From assembly GCA_037447605.1 (NCBI GenBank), contig CM074807.1:3663217-3727216 (forward strand): a DNA stretch of 64,000 nucleotides, given 5' to 3'. Shown one piece after another: positions 26,815-38,876 of the stretch. The stretch is from Zygnema circumcarinatum (lineage: Eukaryota; Streptophyta; Zygnematophyceae; Zygnematales; Zygnemataceae). Each line of letters begins with the position of its first letter. The first letter of the stretch is position 1. The notes under the pieces were generated by a model that worked only from the letters and a program-made list of their open reading frames with translations, was not told where the DNA came from and ran no database searches. The position numbers were made by a program, and so were the translations under genes.

Positions 26815-29800
26815 ATGGCGTCGACTCTCTTGGAGCAGACGCGAGCTGCGCACGAGGAGAACGAGCGTCTTGAGCGGCTGATTGTGAAGGACCTGCAGCA
26901 AGAGGTGCAGGGACATCGAGAGCGCCTCCATCAGAGCCACCGCGTCAAGAATTTCGTCGAAACCATGGTTGCAAATTCTGCTCGCTTGGTGAGTGCTGCG
27001 CTGAGGGATTGAATCGCTTCTTGCTTTCGCGCGGCTCTGTCCTGTTTTAGGGTTGTTTGGATCGTTAGGGTTTACCTCTATTTAGAAAGTGAAGCCGCAA
27101 GCATGTACTTTTGCAGGCGGAGGTATATGAAGACAAGGATCACGCGCGGAGGGATGAGATTGCTGCGCTTGGAGGGCAGGGGACAGCTGGCCAAAATGTT
27201 TTTAGCTCTTTTTATGACCGCCTTAAGGAGGTGGGTTTGCATTCTTGACCTTCATATGTCGCCAGCGTTCTCGACTTCTCGCATATTTTTTGGGAATGGT
27301 CTAGTTTTGGGAATACTTTTGACTAGCCGGAGACATTCAAAGGTTGCAGTTAAGCAATTCGAAGCAGGAGGTTGTTTCGAAAGCTAGAATGAAGTCTGGG
27401 CGCAAAAAAAAATAAAAAGCTTTTCGTCGTTACTGTTGTTATTTGTATCTCACATGAACCTTTCCCTGCAGATAAGAGATTATCATCGTAGACATCCGGG
27501 AGCGAAAGCTGTTGATCCGGGCGAGAATCCTGACGAGCTTATCAAGGAGGAGCCATGGATTGAGTTCAGCGGAGAGGTGAATATTGTCACGTCACATTGC
27601 CCATTAATAATAGCTTAAGTAAACGGAGAGTTTAAACTGCTTATGGGCCACGCACGAGGTTAAACAATGCATATTGAGCTTTCCAAAGGTCAGAGGGACC
27701 ATGAGTACATTGCTTGTTTATAGATACCTCTGCTGTTCTGGGTCACGTGTAACAGGAGGCGTACGGGCGCTATCTTGACCTACACGAACTCTTCAACACT
27801 TTTATGAACGCTAAATTTGGGCAACCAGTTGAATACTCCGCTTACATTGAAGAGTTTCATCAAACTCACAAAATTCGACAAAGCTTGAAGTTTACAAAGT
27901 AAGGATGCGATTCAATCTGCTTGCGGAAGACTTGCAATTATTGTTAGTTTGTTTAGGGTTGTAGGAAGCTTGTTCTTGTTCTGGTGGTTCCAGTTCTGTC
28001 GATTGCAGTATACTCTATAGAATCTTTGGCAATGTTGCTTAAAGCATTGCTCGTCATACCCAAGCGATGGTAACCCTGTACTTGCATTCAAGGTCACCTA
28101 ATCGTGCTCATAAGTGATTGCAAGTTCAGGCCTGGGAGGGCCTTTTTTGTTAGGTCGTTCTATGACACTTAGCTGATTGGGTGGATGATCTCTTGTGAAG
28201 GGGCTATAAGGAGTATCTGGGAAGCCTGCTTGAGTATTTGACATCATTTTTCGACCGAACTCAGCCCCTACAACCATATGAGAAGATCATGGCAAAGGTA
28301 AACTTCATCTTAGCTCTTCTGTTTCGGGCTTCCGTTGCACCTGTAGGTTGGTTTCATTTCTAGTCAAAACTTTGAATAAATAGCTTTGGGAGATATCTAT
28401 TGAGGAATGTAATTTAGTTATAATGTGCACGGGGCGAAAAAATTCTGTTCCACTGCTGCTTTTGCTAAACTGTTAGACCTAGAGGACTAGGTTACCTAAG
28501 TTACTAAGGTTACAATTGGGTATTCAGTCAAATTGATGACGTCTTTCTATCAACAAGTGGGGAACTTAAAAGCATAAAGTATAATGACTCTAAGCATCAT
28601 ATACATAGAGTAGCATGTCTATGGTAGTTGTGGAGGAAACCAGTATAATGATTCGTGTCGCTGGGAATTTTCCCCTAACTATTGCAGCACTTTGTCAAGC
28701 ATGGGGCATGACTGAATGAATTCTTGTCGGCTGTATTCTGCTTACGCGTAATGAACTGAGGTAGATTTTTCATAAGGAAACAGTTTCAGTCTCCAAGTTG
28801 GCAATGTCGACAAGCTTTGGATTCTTGACGTGAGTATTCTGGGTTAGGTCTGATGAAATCTTCGTTAGAGGATATACTCTCTAGTTTTTTTCCCCTCGTA
28901 AACGTGTCGGTCGTCATTGTGGAACTAACTTATATTGCGGGAAAGCTTTGATATTTCCTGCACTTAAGATAGCATGGGGTACAAAGCTTAACGTGTGGAG
29001 GTTTGCTACGGAGGCAAACATTGCCCTGACTCCCCTTATACTTGTATTGAACCTTATGCCTACAATATTATCGGCCAGACTCACTGTAGACTTCCTCGAT
29101 TGTGGTCCTTCTACTTAGCCTTGCTAGTCATTTACTTACAGAGTCCTCTCACTCCTGATTTTATTTCTGTACTCATGCCCGAGTCTTTCATCTTGGGACT
29201 GTGTTTGCATACTGAAACCATGCGAGGTTGTTGTTCACAGCAATGCGAAACTCATGCTAGGCTGTGCTCTACATACTAGCTGTAGAACGGCTTCAAAGCA
29301 TGCTTCCATGAACTAGAACTGTGCAATTGGACATGCAGGTCTTATCCTGGATGACGATTTGACAGCAAATATTGGCAGTCTGCGCCGAAAAATCAATGGG
29401 GTTCGAAAACTCGGGTATTCAGGCGAATGCCTGACTTTATGTGGTTCTGTGTTTCCTTCTGGTCGTAATTCCGTCAGAGTGGTCGGAACTCCCCTCACCA
29501 TCAGTAGGACATCTTTTTGTAGCAAAGTGAGGTAGAATAACAGCAGCCAAAGCATTTGAAGGTGACGAGAAGTGGATGAAAGTTGAAGCTAACTGTGTGA
29601 TTGTTCTGAGAGGTAGACGGTCTGTTATACTTGTATGGAGTGTATGGAGTTGTTTGGAGTTGCTATCATCGAGTAGTTTGGAGATGGAGGACCCGGGTGA
29701 GTATTGAAGGCGTTTGGTGTCACTTGAACCAAGTAGACGGATCAACCGTGATTTTGAAGTGCGACATCATCGTTACTTTGCACATAGGACGGATTAGCAT

Positions 29801-32771
29801 CACTTGCTATACTAGCATTTCCCTATTTTTGTTCTTAGCTCTTGTCCTTGTATTTCTCGTATGCTGTTCTCTTCGCCACTCCTCTGCTTAAGGTGCATTG
29901 GCATCTGCACCAGCATCTTCAACCTCGCACTAGTGGTTTCTGCAAGGCTGGTTTTCAGTTCGTGGGTCATATTCCAAATGAGAAGTTCTCTATTTCTCTA
30001 GTTTTTTTGACTCTCTGAGTAGCTTTTCGTCCTGTTGTGAATCAGTGGCGTGGGAGGAGTAGGAACAGCCTTAGATATCAGCACTTGCAATGGCTAGGAG
30101 GGCTGTCAGGGGCCATGTTGCCTCCTGTTTGAACAGTTAGTTCACCGACGTTGTTTTGCATTTGTTATTCCATGTAATTTCATCTTGTAAATGTAATTTG
30201 GCGGGTTGAAGCTCGTTTTAAAGTGGCTTTTTTTGTGGTTGCAGGTGGAAGCAGATTTTGAACCCAAGTGGGAAGAAGGCAAGGTGGCGGGGTGGGAAGA
30301 TTCTGGAAGAAGCAATGGAGATGCTTCCTCTACCGCGAGGCAACAGGACATTGTCGACCTGCAAGAGTTTGACACAGTAGAGGAGCTCCTTGATCCTGAA
30401 CTTGTGCCTCTGGAAAAACTCAAGCAGGTTGGATGCAATGCCTTGTTTGAGTCCCTTAATAGAATTGAATTGGCCTGAAAACTTGCACACATAGGCTTAT
30501 TTAGTGGTAGTTGGGGCCCAACATTTGCTGTTCTCTGACTTTCTAAGGGAGCCACTCAGTCGTGCTGTTGAACTGAAGTGCGTTCAGGAACGGTTCTATG
30601 CAGGCTCTTGCAGCTCTTGGACTGAAAACTGGAGGGACCCCACAGCAGAGAGCAGAGCGACTTCTGTTGACTAAGGTATGCACAACAGACCACTTACCGC
30701 TGCATCAATCTCCCCCCTTTCTTTACGGGATGTTTGCCTCTTTGTTTACCCAGAAGTTGGGTTCTTTTGCATTCTCAATGTGCTTTTGGGTTTGTTGACA
30801 GGCGACGGCTCGAACAATTAATATAAGCATTGGCTCCACTTTTGTTGCATGCCGAGCATGATTTGCAGGAAACTCGTTTGGATGATTTGGATCCCAAACA
30901 TTTTGTGAAGGGGGCGAGACCGTCCAAGAAGACAGCAGGGGATGATGCTATCCGTACAGCAGAAGGAAAAGACATAGCACTCATGGAAGTTAAAGTGCTG
31001 AAGTTGGTGGAGCTGCTTAAGGAGGTGGGTCTGCAAGATACTCTATATTTCAAGTCAAGTAGTGGGATAATGTAGACTTGGCATTTGCTTTTCTACCTGT
31101 TTAAAGGTCGTCTTTCCCGAAAAGAATTTCCTTTCTTTTCAAGTGAAGAAGGCAATGACTCCCTTCTCGAAACGCAATCTGTGGTAAACTCTTATTTTCT
31201 TATTCGGACAAACTGAAGGGCTTACAAAACGCGTTCTTACTTGTAATGGGCTTGAAAAATTTTACCTTAACTTGCTCCCTCCTTTCATTCTCTCTTTTGG
31301 TGCCCAAGAGGATCTGATCATCGCTTTTGCTTTTGTCCGCCATTGTGTGCAAGCTCATGGTATGTGGGAAGCCTTTGATAAATCTTTTATCCCATTCCTA
31401 TTTGTCTCCTTTGTTCCCGCAGGCAATTGCAGAGACGAAAGCGCACGTGGAGAAGAAAATGGCTCTCACATATGAGGAGATGGAGGCAGAGAGAGAAGAG
31501 GTGAGGAAGGGCCCAACTCACATGGCCTTGCTCTCTGATATTGGTGTTTGTTAGAGGCCATTTTCCTCGGATTACTTTACTTTACCCTAGGCCTTCCGAT
31601 CGACATGATATGGTCTTTGAATCCTAGACTTTAAGGTGGAGAAACCAAGACACAAACTTCTTCATGTGTATATGCCGAGACTTAAGAACTTCAGGAACTT
31701 TTCGTCTGCTGACTGTGCTGTAGCACATTGGCAAGCCTGCGCTTTATTTGAAAAGGCAAGCAGGGTCTGTTCAAATCCCTTATAAGCTGATTGGGGTATG
31801 GGAGAGGTGGTTTTGCAGCATGAGGCAGCTACTGTTGAGGAGGAGAGCGATGATGAGGAGGGGCAGATTTACAACCCTTTGAAACTTCCTATGGGGTGGG
31901 ATGGGAAGCCTATTCCTTATTGGCTTTACAAGCTGCACGGTCTCGGTCAGGTAAATTTTTGCAGCTTTGGGGGGCAATGTTGACTGTGGAAAGATTGCAC
32001 GTTAGCATTAAGGGAGGTGTAGCAGCTTACTTTTTTTGTAGACAGTACCAGGTTTGAGATGATTTTTTGAAGTAAAAGGGGGTTGTTATTAAGCAGCAGC
32101 TTATGTTTATTTTTTTCATTTTTAGAACGAAGGCAGTGTTTCAGTCTGAAAGAAGAGTTGCTCAAGGGATAATTCAATAAAGCAGTTAACAGGAAGGGCC
32201 CCTGGATTGTGCAGGAGTTTAAGTGTGAGATTTGCGGCAATTACAGTTACTGGGGAAGGCGTGCTTTCGAGAGACACTTTAAAGAATGGAGACACCAACA
32301 TGGAATGCGTTGTCTTGGCATTCCTAACACCAAGAACTTCAACGAAATTACCGTCATAAAGGTCAGAACCATGCCTCCTGCTTTTGCAGAGTCGACTTGT
32401 CTCACTCTCTCTCCCAGCTCTGCCTTAACCTAAACGTCATTGCTTCATTGGAAAGGAGTAAACAAATCACTCGGAGAGCAGAGACTCATGGCATGCTGAT
32501 ATCACCCGCACAAGCAGATGCATGTAGAGATAGATGGGTGAGAGCTACTGTCTTGATCCTCTTTGGAATTTAGATGCGACGAAGAGATGATGGACTTTAT
32601 TAATCTGCATTGAACGCAACGCAGGATGCGGAAGCCCTGTGGGAGAAGATCAAGGAGAAGCAGGGGGTGAACAAATGGCGGCCGGAGGTGGAGGAGGAGT
32701 ACGAAGACACGGAGGGGAATGTGTACAACAAGAAGACCTACACTGACCTACAAAAACAGGGCCTCTTGTAG
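26815..32771 (+). CDS. SF3A3: Splicing factor 3A subunit 3 (SF3a60/PRP9)
   Basis: Twelve coding exons: 26815-26988, 27117-27230, 27472-27576, 27756-27898, 28201-28297, 30245-30427, 30604-30675, 30869-31024, 31423-31500, 31819-31950, 32215-32361 and 32625-32771, encoding 515 residues, the usual size for the family. SF3A3 is part of the U2 snRNP SF3a complex, needed for branch-site recognition in the nucleus. The N terminus starts [20 protein letters not shown]. The C-terminal zinc finger is [19 protein letters not shown] (Cys422, Cys425, His439, His445), preceded by [19 protein letters not shown] and followed by [15 protein letters not shown]; the protein ends [13 protein letters not shown]. 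These blocks are among the most conserved in plant SF3A3. Intron 5 is about 1.95 kb, far longer than the other introns. A canonical AATAAA is at 32947-32952. Confidence 0.95.
28298..30244. other. Long intron 5 of SF3A3
   Basis: This 1.95-kb intron compares with roughly 100-400 bp for the gene's other introns. It is AT-leaning with short open frames only. I see no nested gene, terminal repeats or RNA. Confidence 0.6.
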
Positions 32772-34027
32772 GGGGGCTTCAGGTAGACGGGGCCATGTGG
32801 GTTCTATGTGGTCCGCACGCTGTTCAGTTAATCTGAAGGTTGAGGATATAGCCGAGGTGTTTGCCAAAGGGAGAGTTTCTAGCAGAGGGGGGGTTCTGTA
32901 GCCCTTCATCAAACGGTGGGTTGACGGAAGTCTGTAAATCAGAAAAAATAAAGCAGTTTTCAGCGTCTTCCTCCTCGCATGAAGAAGCGCATTGTGCAAG
33001 AGATACTTTTTTGGGGGAAAAAACCCTCGTCTCGCACATCACTTTTCTTCTCGTCGCTCGAGTAGTACTTAACGGTTTTTGCTGGGGTTGCCAGTTGCTC
33101 TTCTTTTAAAACGCCCAATGACTCTATATAGACTATTACAACAGCAACGACTGGGTCCGTTTCCATGACCCACTTTCTTTTTCCAGTTTCTTTCCCCAAG
33201 TTGCAAACTCGCCCAGTTCTGGTTTATAGAAAAAAACCAAACCGGACTCGAGAACCGTTCGCTCGCACGTGCGGCTCTAGCTTCAGACTGGCGGGGACAA
33301 ATAAAGATATTGTCCAATAAGAAATCGCCAGCAGTGCCAGACAAGCAGGTTACTTGGGCTCGTTGTTTTTGCAAAATGTCCACTTAGAAATCGCCACGTG
33401 GCTGCCACGTGTATGGCTATACCGGCTGCGTGTTTGCAAAGTGTCCACTAAGAAATTGCCACGAAAAAACAGGCTCGTTTTTGCTCCCACGCTGCCACGG
33501 AAAAGCAGGTTAAAACTCGAGTGCTCCATTGGCCGCCACGTGCATTTATTTACAATTTGCAACAAATAATTGTTCCCTTAACAGCCAGTAGAATTTCGAA
33601 CTTAAAAAACGGCCTTTTTTTTCTTTTTTCCCAATTCGGGCAGCTCGCCGGCTTTGAAACATTTTTCGTCCCCCTGCCTGCACCCGGCCGTACGGTCAAC
33701 ATTGAAATGTTGTCCGGGCGATCCTGTCGGTACATCCGGGCAGCCGTACCGTAACTCGAACGTGACGTGACGTGATATGACGTATGCTATGCTACCTGAC
33801 GTGTCGTGACGTATCGTGTCGTATTTGTTTGTCGCGACGCGAGGCTCGCGTCACGATCGTGAGACGTCCACAGGCGGCCACGTAGTCACCCCTCCCGCGC
33901 TGCCCGCCGGAGGCCCCGCGCTCGCTCGCCCACTCACTCTCCCTCACTCTCTCCCTCTCTCTCACTCTCTCGCTCTCTCTCTCTCGCTCTCTCTCTCCTC
34001 TCCTCTCCTGATCTTCCTACAGAAGCC
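32772..34027 (+). promoter_or_regulatory. SF3A3 3' flank and putative promoter of CCD gene 1
   Basis: A degenerate tandem repeat carries TGTCCAMTWAGAAATYGCC at 33311, 33377 and 33442 (about 65-bp spacing). CACGTG occurs within it (about 33396-33411) and again near 33537. CCGTACGG lies near 33690. From 33761 to 33835 there is a run of TGACGT/CGTGA-type pentamers giving several TGACG cores. CT dinucleotides (33935-34008) lead to the start codon. No coding gene. Confidence 0.45.
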
Positions 34028-37000
34028 ATGGCGGCCGCTCCTGCAACAAGCCTCTTGCACTCCCTGCAAGCACCGCCCTCTGCAGCAGCAGGCGGCAGCC
34101 ATGGCGGAGGGCTCCGGGAAGGAAAGGGACTTGCGATGCAGCGCACGGCCGCCTTCCTCGGGCGGCCCTCCCAACACTTCACTTCTCGACCCGCCTTGCG
34201 AGCTCGCAGAGGTCCCATCCTCGCGGGAGTCTCCCCCCTCGAAACGGAGACAGAGAAGCAGGGAGAGGCGAAGGTAGTGGAGCTGCTCGAGAAGCAGCTG
34301 TCGGAGCCCAGTGCGGTACTCGTCGGAGAAACGCTGGCACAGAGAGAGGGAGAGGGAGAGAGAGAGAGAGAGGGAGAGAGAGAGGGAGAGAGAGAGGGAG
34401 AGAGAGAGGGAGAGAGAGAGGGAGAGAGGGGCTCCAGAGTGAGAGAGCTGCTTGGAGAGCTCCGCCACAGCCGCGCCCAGAACACAAAGAGGGAAGTCTC
34501 CCCCTTGGCCTCCCTCCAGGCCTCTCTCTCTAAGGCGGTGGCCTCCTCCTTTTTGGGATTACTGAAGGTGGTGGTGAAGGAGGAGGAGGTGGTGGAGGAG
34601 GAGGAGGAGGCCCTTCAGGGGAACTGGGGGCCCGTGCGGGAACTGGGAGCCATGGCGGGCCCTCTGAGGGTCATATCTGGAGAGCTTCCTGCCGACTTTC
34701 CGCGGGGAATGTTCATCAGGTGGGAAGATTTCAAAGGGCATGTTTGTAGAATGTTTTAAAAATGTTGAGCAATGTTGAACGAGTCAGGCAATTCTCCGTA
34801 GGGAGCTTTTTTAGATTTTTTTTTAGATTCTGTTTCTTACCTTCCTTTTGTGTTCTTATTTTCTTTTCCTACCTCAGCAAGTTAATCTCTGTTCTTTTCG
34901 CTTTCCCTCTTAATTAAAAGTAATTTACGGATCGTTTTAAGCATCCAGATCAGCATGCTTCCATTTTCTTGCTCACTTCTTTTCTGGCGCCCCTTATTTT
35001 CCCTGAACCAATTCACATTTACTCGTTTGATTAAACAAGTTTTTACCTCTGTTCCTTTCTTCCTCCCATTCCTCATCTCCACTCTACAATTTTTCCTACC
35101 CCCCTCCTTACCACTCCCTCTCCCTATCCCTCTCCCTCTCCCTCTCCCTCTCCCTCTCCCTCTCCCTCTCCCTCTCCCTATTCCTATCCCTCTCCCTCTC
35201 CCTCTCCCTCTCCTTCTCCCTCTCCTCCCTCTCCCTCTCCTCCTCCCTCCCTCCTCCTCCCCCTCCCCCTCCCCCTCCTCCTCCCCCTCCCCCTTCCCTC
35301 CCTCTCCTCTCCCTCTCCCTCTCCCTCTCCCTCTCCCTCTCCCTCTCCCTCTCCTTCTCCCTCTCCTCCTCCCTCGCCTTCTCCCTCTCCCTCTGCCTCG
35401 TCCTCCCTCTCCCTCTCCTTCCCTCCCGCCCTCTCTCCCTCCCTCCCTCCCTCCCTCCCTCCCTCCCTCCCTCTCTCTCTCCCTCTCCTCCCTCTCAGGA
35501 ACGGGCCCAACCCATACTTCCCCCCCCTCCGGCGGGTCACTCCATGGGGCCGCGCCGAGCACCACCTCTTCGAGGGTGACGGCATGCTCCACGGCGCTTA
35601 CGTCAGCAGCCATGGCGGCGTCTTCTTCGCGAACCGCCTCGTGCAGACGGAGGGCCTCCGCGCGGACATGGCTGCCGGGAAGTCGGTCTTCTGGGGGGGC
35701 TTCAATGGGGACCCGGGAGCGGTAATAGCCGGTAAGAGGGGAGCGAGAGAGAGAGAGAGAGAGGGAGAGGGGGGGGGGGGGAGGGAGAGGGGGAGGGAGA
35801 GACTTTGCGTACTTCAGGAAGAAGGAGAAAAGAAAGACAAGAAGGGGTGGGGGGAAAGAGGGAGGGAGGGAGGGAGGGAGAGAGGAGGGAGGTGGGGCAT
35901 GGCTTTATTGAGCATGAGTTGCATGCACGTGTGTGGCAGGTTTCTTGTCGAACTTGGCGGTCTCCGGGAAAGTGTTCAAGAAGGTCGCCAACACGAGTGT
36001 GATCGCTCACCACGGGAAGGTGTTCGCTCTCAACGAGGCAATGCTGCCCACGGAGGTGTGCCTTCTTGGGCTGGGGAAGGGGAAGGGGGGGTTTAGAAGT
36101 GGGTAGATGCGAAAATGCCAAATATTTTCCTATAATATTTGCATATAATATCATGGGAAAGGTCGTCTCTTTCATTGCGGCATTGAAAGAGAAGGCTCAC
36201 ATGAATGCGGGCGAATGTCGTTGTAGTTATTGTGTCAGCAGAATGCAATAGAGGTGAAATTTGTGATGACAAATTAGAAGAGCATAGAACGGCAAGCTTT
36301 ATTCCGACTGCACCTCCGGTGATGATTCATGATTCAGCTGCTCTTGTTGCAGATTCTCCTCCCGAGCCTTGAAACAGTTGGGGAGTACGACTTTAACGGA
36401 AAACTGGATACGGCATGCACAGCACACGCAAAGATCGACCATTCAACAGGTATGTTCGAAAGGTTGCCTTACGTTACTGAATTGGCTTTCAGATGTTCAA
36501 AATTAGCAAATTGTTACTTGCTTCTGAGATATGGGGTTAACGCAGTTTTGCCTCCATGGATTGTCCAGGGGAGCTTATCTTCTTCAGCTATCAGGTCTCA
36601 GCCCCACATGTTATCCTCTATGTGGCATCACGTGAAGGTGAAATCAAGCATCGTGTGGAAATCGATACAGGCTATGCCACTCCGATGCATGATTTCGCCA
36701 TAACGGAGAAATATAGCATCATAGTGCACGAGGGTCTCACCATCAATCCGCAAAGAATCGCAGAGGGGAAGCCTTTGGTCGATTTCGAACCGGAAAAGGG
36801 ATTGAGGTTTGGGGTCATTCCGCGATTCGGAGATGCATCCTCTCTTAATTGGTTTGACGTTGAGCCGGGCTTCACATTCCATATTATGAACTCGTATGAG
36901 GGTAAGCTTCTCTCTTCCCGCTCTTCGCTTTGACAGTCACTGTTTCGAACTGAAACTGAAACTGAAACTGAAACTGAAACTGAAACTGTGCAGATGGAGA

Positions 37001-37343
37001 CGAGGTTGTGTTGCACGCCTTTCGACAAAAGATTGCGGTTTTGAGAGCTCCTGCGGGGCAGACGTGGAAGGAGTTTTTGCCGCAACATTTTGAATCTCCT
37101 GATGGGAAACTGCTCGCGCATCTTCATGAGTGGCGACTCAATATGAGGACGGGAGAAGTCGTAGAACGGCAGCTCGGACCTACAGGTCTGTCGGCGGAGT
37201 TTCCGCGGATTAACGATAACTATGCCGGTCAAAAGTATAGGTAAGGGCTCACAATTGCTGTAGCTATGTGGTTACTTAGGTTTCATTTAGCCTTCTACTC
37301 AAGCTTACAGAGGACGAGAGAGAGAGAGAGAGAGAGGGGGGGG

Positions 37344-37377
<34 letters not shown>

Positions 37378-37805
37378 GAGAGCGAGAGAAGTGACATGCG
37401 GAAGTTGTACGGATGGCTGGTGGGTGGTGCAGGTTTGGGTATGGTGCAGTGTGTGACATAGAGAATAGCGTAAAGAAGGGCCTGTACCAATTGTACGGTT
37501 CAATTGCAAAGTATCACCTTCCGGAAGGCTCCGTAGATACAGCGCTGCCTGTGAAAACAGAGGTCCATTCGTTCGGGCCGCGACGGTACGGAGGAGAGGC
37601 GGCATTTGTACCGCGAGTGAATGCAAAAGCTGAGGACGATGGGTGGCTTGTGACCTATGTCTATGATGAAGGGGAGGATGCTTCGGAGTTTTATGTCATC
37701 GACGCACAGAACATGGGAGGGGAGCCGACGTTGAGAGTCGCTCTCCCGCAGAGAGTACCCTATGGCTTTCACGGCTCCTTCATCCCTGGAGAGTGGGATG
37801 TGTGA
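34028..37805 (+). CDS. Carotenoid cleavage dioxygenase, tandem copy 1
   Basis: Exons 34028-34719, 35499-35731, 35940-36055, 36353-36449, 36569-36901, 36994-37240 and 37433-37805 encode 696 residues. The family is a non-haem iron(II) beta-propeller enzyme that oxidatively cuts carotenoid or apocarotenoid double bonds, usually in plastids. All four iron-ligand histidines of the family are in their expected motifs: ACTAHAKID (His372), PMHDFAITE (His420), FHIMNSYE (His484) and PYGFHGSF (His686). [11 protein letters not shown] is also typical. The Ala/Ser-rich start (MAAAPATSLLHSLQ) could be a plastid transit peptide. Exon 1 contains a GA microsatellite translated as Arg-Glu-Gly-Glu repeats (34335-34430). 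The subclass is not settled: it does not read like a canonical NCED, and a zaxinone-synthase-like or other CCD clade is possible. Substrate unknown. Confidence 0.9.
34335..34430 (+). repeat. GA microsatellite within CCD copy 1 coding exon
   Basis: GAGAGGGAGA units are translated as a run of Glu, Arg and Gly between the presumed transit region and the catalytic part. The paralogue lacks this run. Confidence 0.75.
35098..35492. repeat. CT-rich polypyrimidine tract in CCD copy 1 intron 1
   Basis: CCCTCT, CTCCTC and CCCT units fill the second half of the intron and run up to the AG acceptor at 35497-35498. Long open frames on both strands here are composition artefacts. Confidence 0.85.
35740..35895. 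repeat. GA-rich tract in CCD copy 1 intron 2
   Basis: Polypurine GAGA, GGGA and G-runs follow immediately after the GTAAGAGG donor. Intron 6 carries another GA tract at about 37315-37385. Confidence 0.75.
36948..36988 (+). repeat. (CTGAAA)n hexamer repeat at the 3' end of CCD copy 1 intron 5
   Basis: About seven CTGAAA units occupy the place where a polypyrimidine tract is expected, ending a few bases before the TGTGCAG acceptor. Confidence 0.8.
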
Positions 37806-38876
37806 AAACGTTGAGAGTTCATGATGTCTTGAAATGTGTATAGCTTGTACGTGTCAATTGACGCACGGGGGCTGCTTATGTGTGGTCTATGCCTATGATA
37901 GTATTGTGTGGCTGCGTTCAAACAGCCTATAATCCTGCGGGAACTTCAGGAAGCCTTCGCGATAGAAAGGTCGGTGTATAGCATGCAACTGCATGTGCAG
38001 ACATGCACATTGTACAGATTCAATGAGTGAAGTTCGTGGTCCGCCCACCCATTTCATCGATTATTTCTGCGCTGATTTGCGCCATCTTGAAGCCTGGGGA
38101 TTACAAGGCTAGGAGGCGCATTCTTCTTTATGTGAAAGGCCCTCGGGCCCGTTTGCGCCCCCCATTCATACAAGGTGTGCAAGGCCTACAACTCATGTAC
38201 TGGAAATTCTATAAGACGCGCGTACTATTGTTTAGTTAAACCGTCTGTTCCCGCACCACATCATGTCGACGAATGCCTGAAATTCTCAGCCCACACATGC
38301 ATGCCCATGCATACATACATCAGCCACCCATCCATCCTCGTCTCTCCGCCCGGTCGGTCGCCGCACGCAGGCCCGCCACGTCGTCGTCCGACCCATCTAG
38401 AAGCTTCGCGAGGCATAGGACGGTGCCACCGACCTACATGCAGCACGTGGCACTCTCCGTATGTTTTCGTACGGCCTCAAACCGTACGAATTTGTTCTGT
38501 ACCGCAGATCAGCAATGCAGGATGGCCCTATCATCTACTGTCACGTGACATGCACGTCACGTGGCACGGTCCTACGGGCTCGTCTCCCGGGCTTTCCGCT
38601 GCGTGCTCCGATGCGCCCCAAATCGCGCATAGGGGCACCACGTGGCAATGGCTGCGGACCGCCGGCACATGCAGAGGCTTGCAACGGAGCGGCGCGCAGA
38701 GTGGCCTTCGACTCCCCGAGGTGAGCACACGGCATCTCTTACAAGAGCACCTGCTTAAAAATTCGTCGACCGGGGGACGTGTGACGAGGGAGTTTGAAAG
38801 AATGTTGTGACGGCTGTCACGTTTTTCTCATCTTTTTTAGCTCCATCCCCAGGTGAGACTTTGGAGGAGGGCAGCA
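37806..38876 (+). promoter_or_regulatory. Intergenic region and putative promoter of CCD gene 2
   Basis: Four CACGTG cores lie within about 200 bp: 38444-38449, 38543-38548 (inside a perfect 12-bp palindrome TGTCACGTGACA, 38539-38550), 38558-38563 and 38639-38644. TTCGTACGG (38466-38474) and CCGTACGAA (38482-38490) form a 9-bp inverted repeat. The nearer 38700-38876 region has no recognisable element. No gene. Confidence 0.45.

Noticed and set aside
34882-35725. Long open frames on both strands (Gly/Arg/Glu-rich and Pro/Leu-rich)
   Set aside because: They cover the CT tract in CCD copy 1 intron 1. Only the segment from 35499 matches the enzyme family.
38853-38876. Upstream GTG-initiated extension of CCD copy 2
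   Set aside because: It is only open from a GTG codon. The first ATG at 38877 is the credible start in a nuclear gene.
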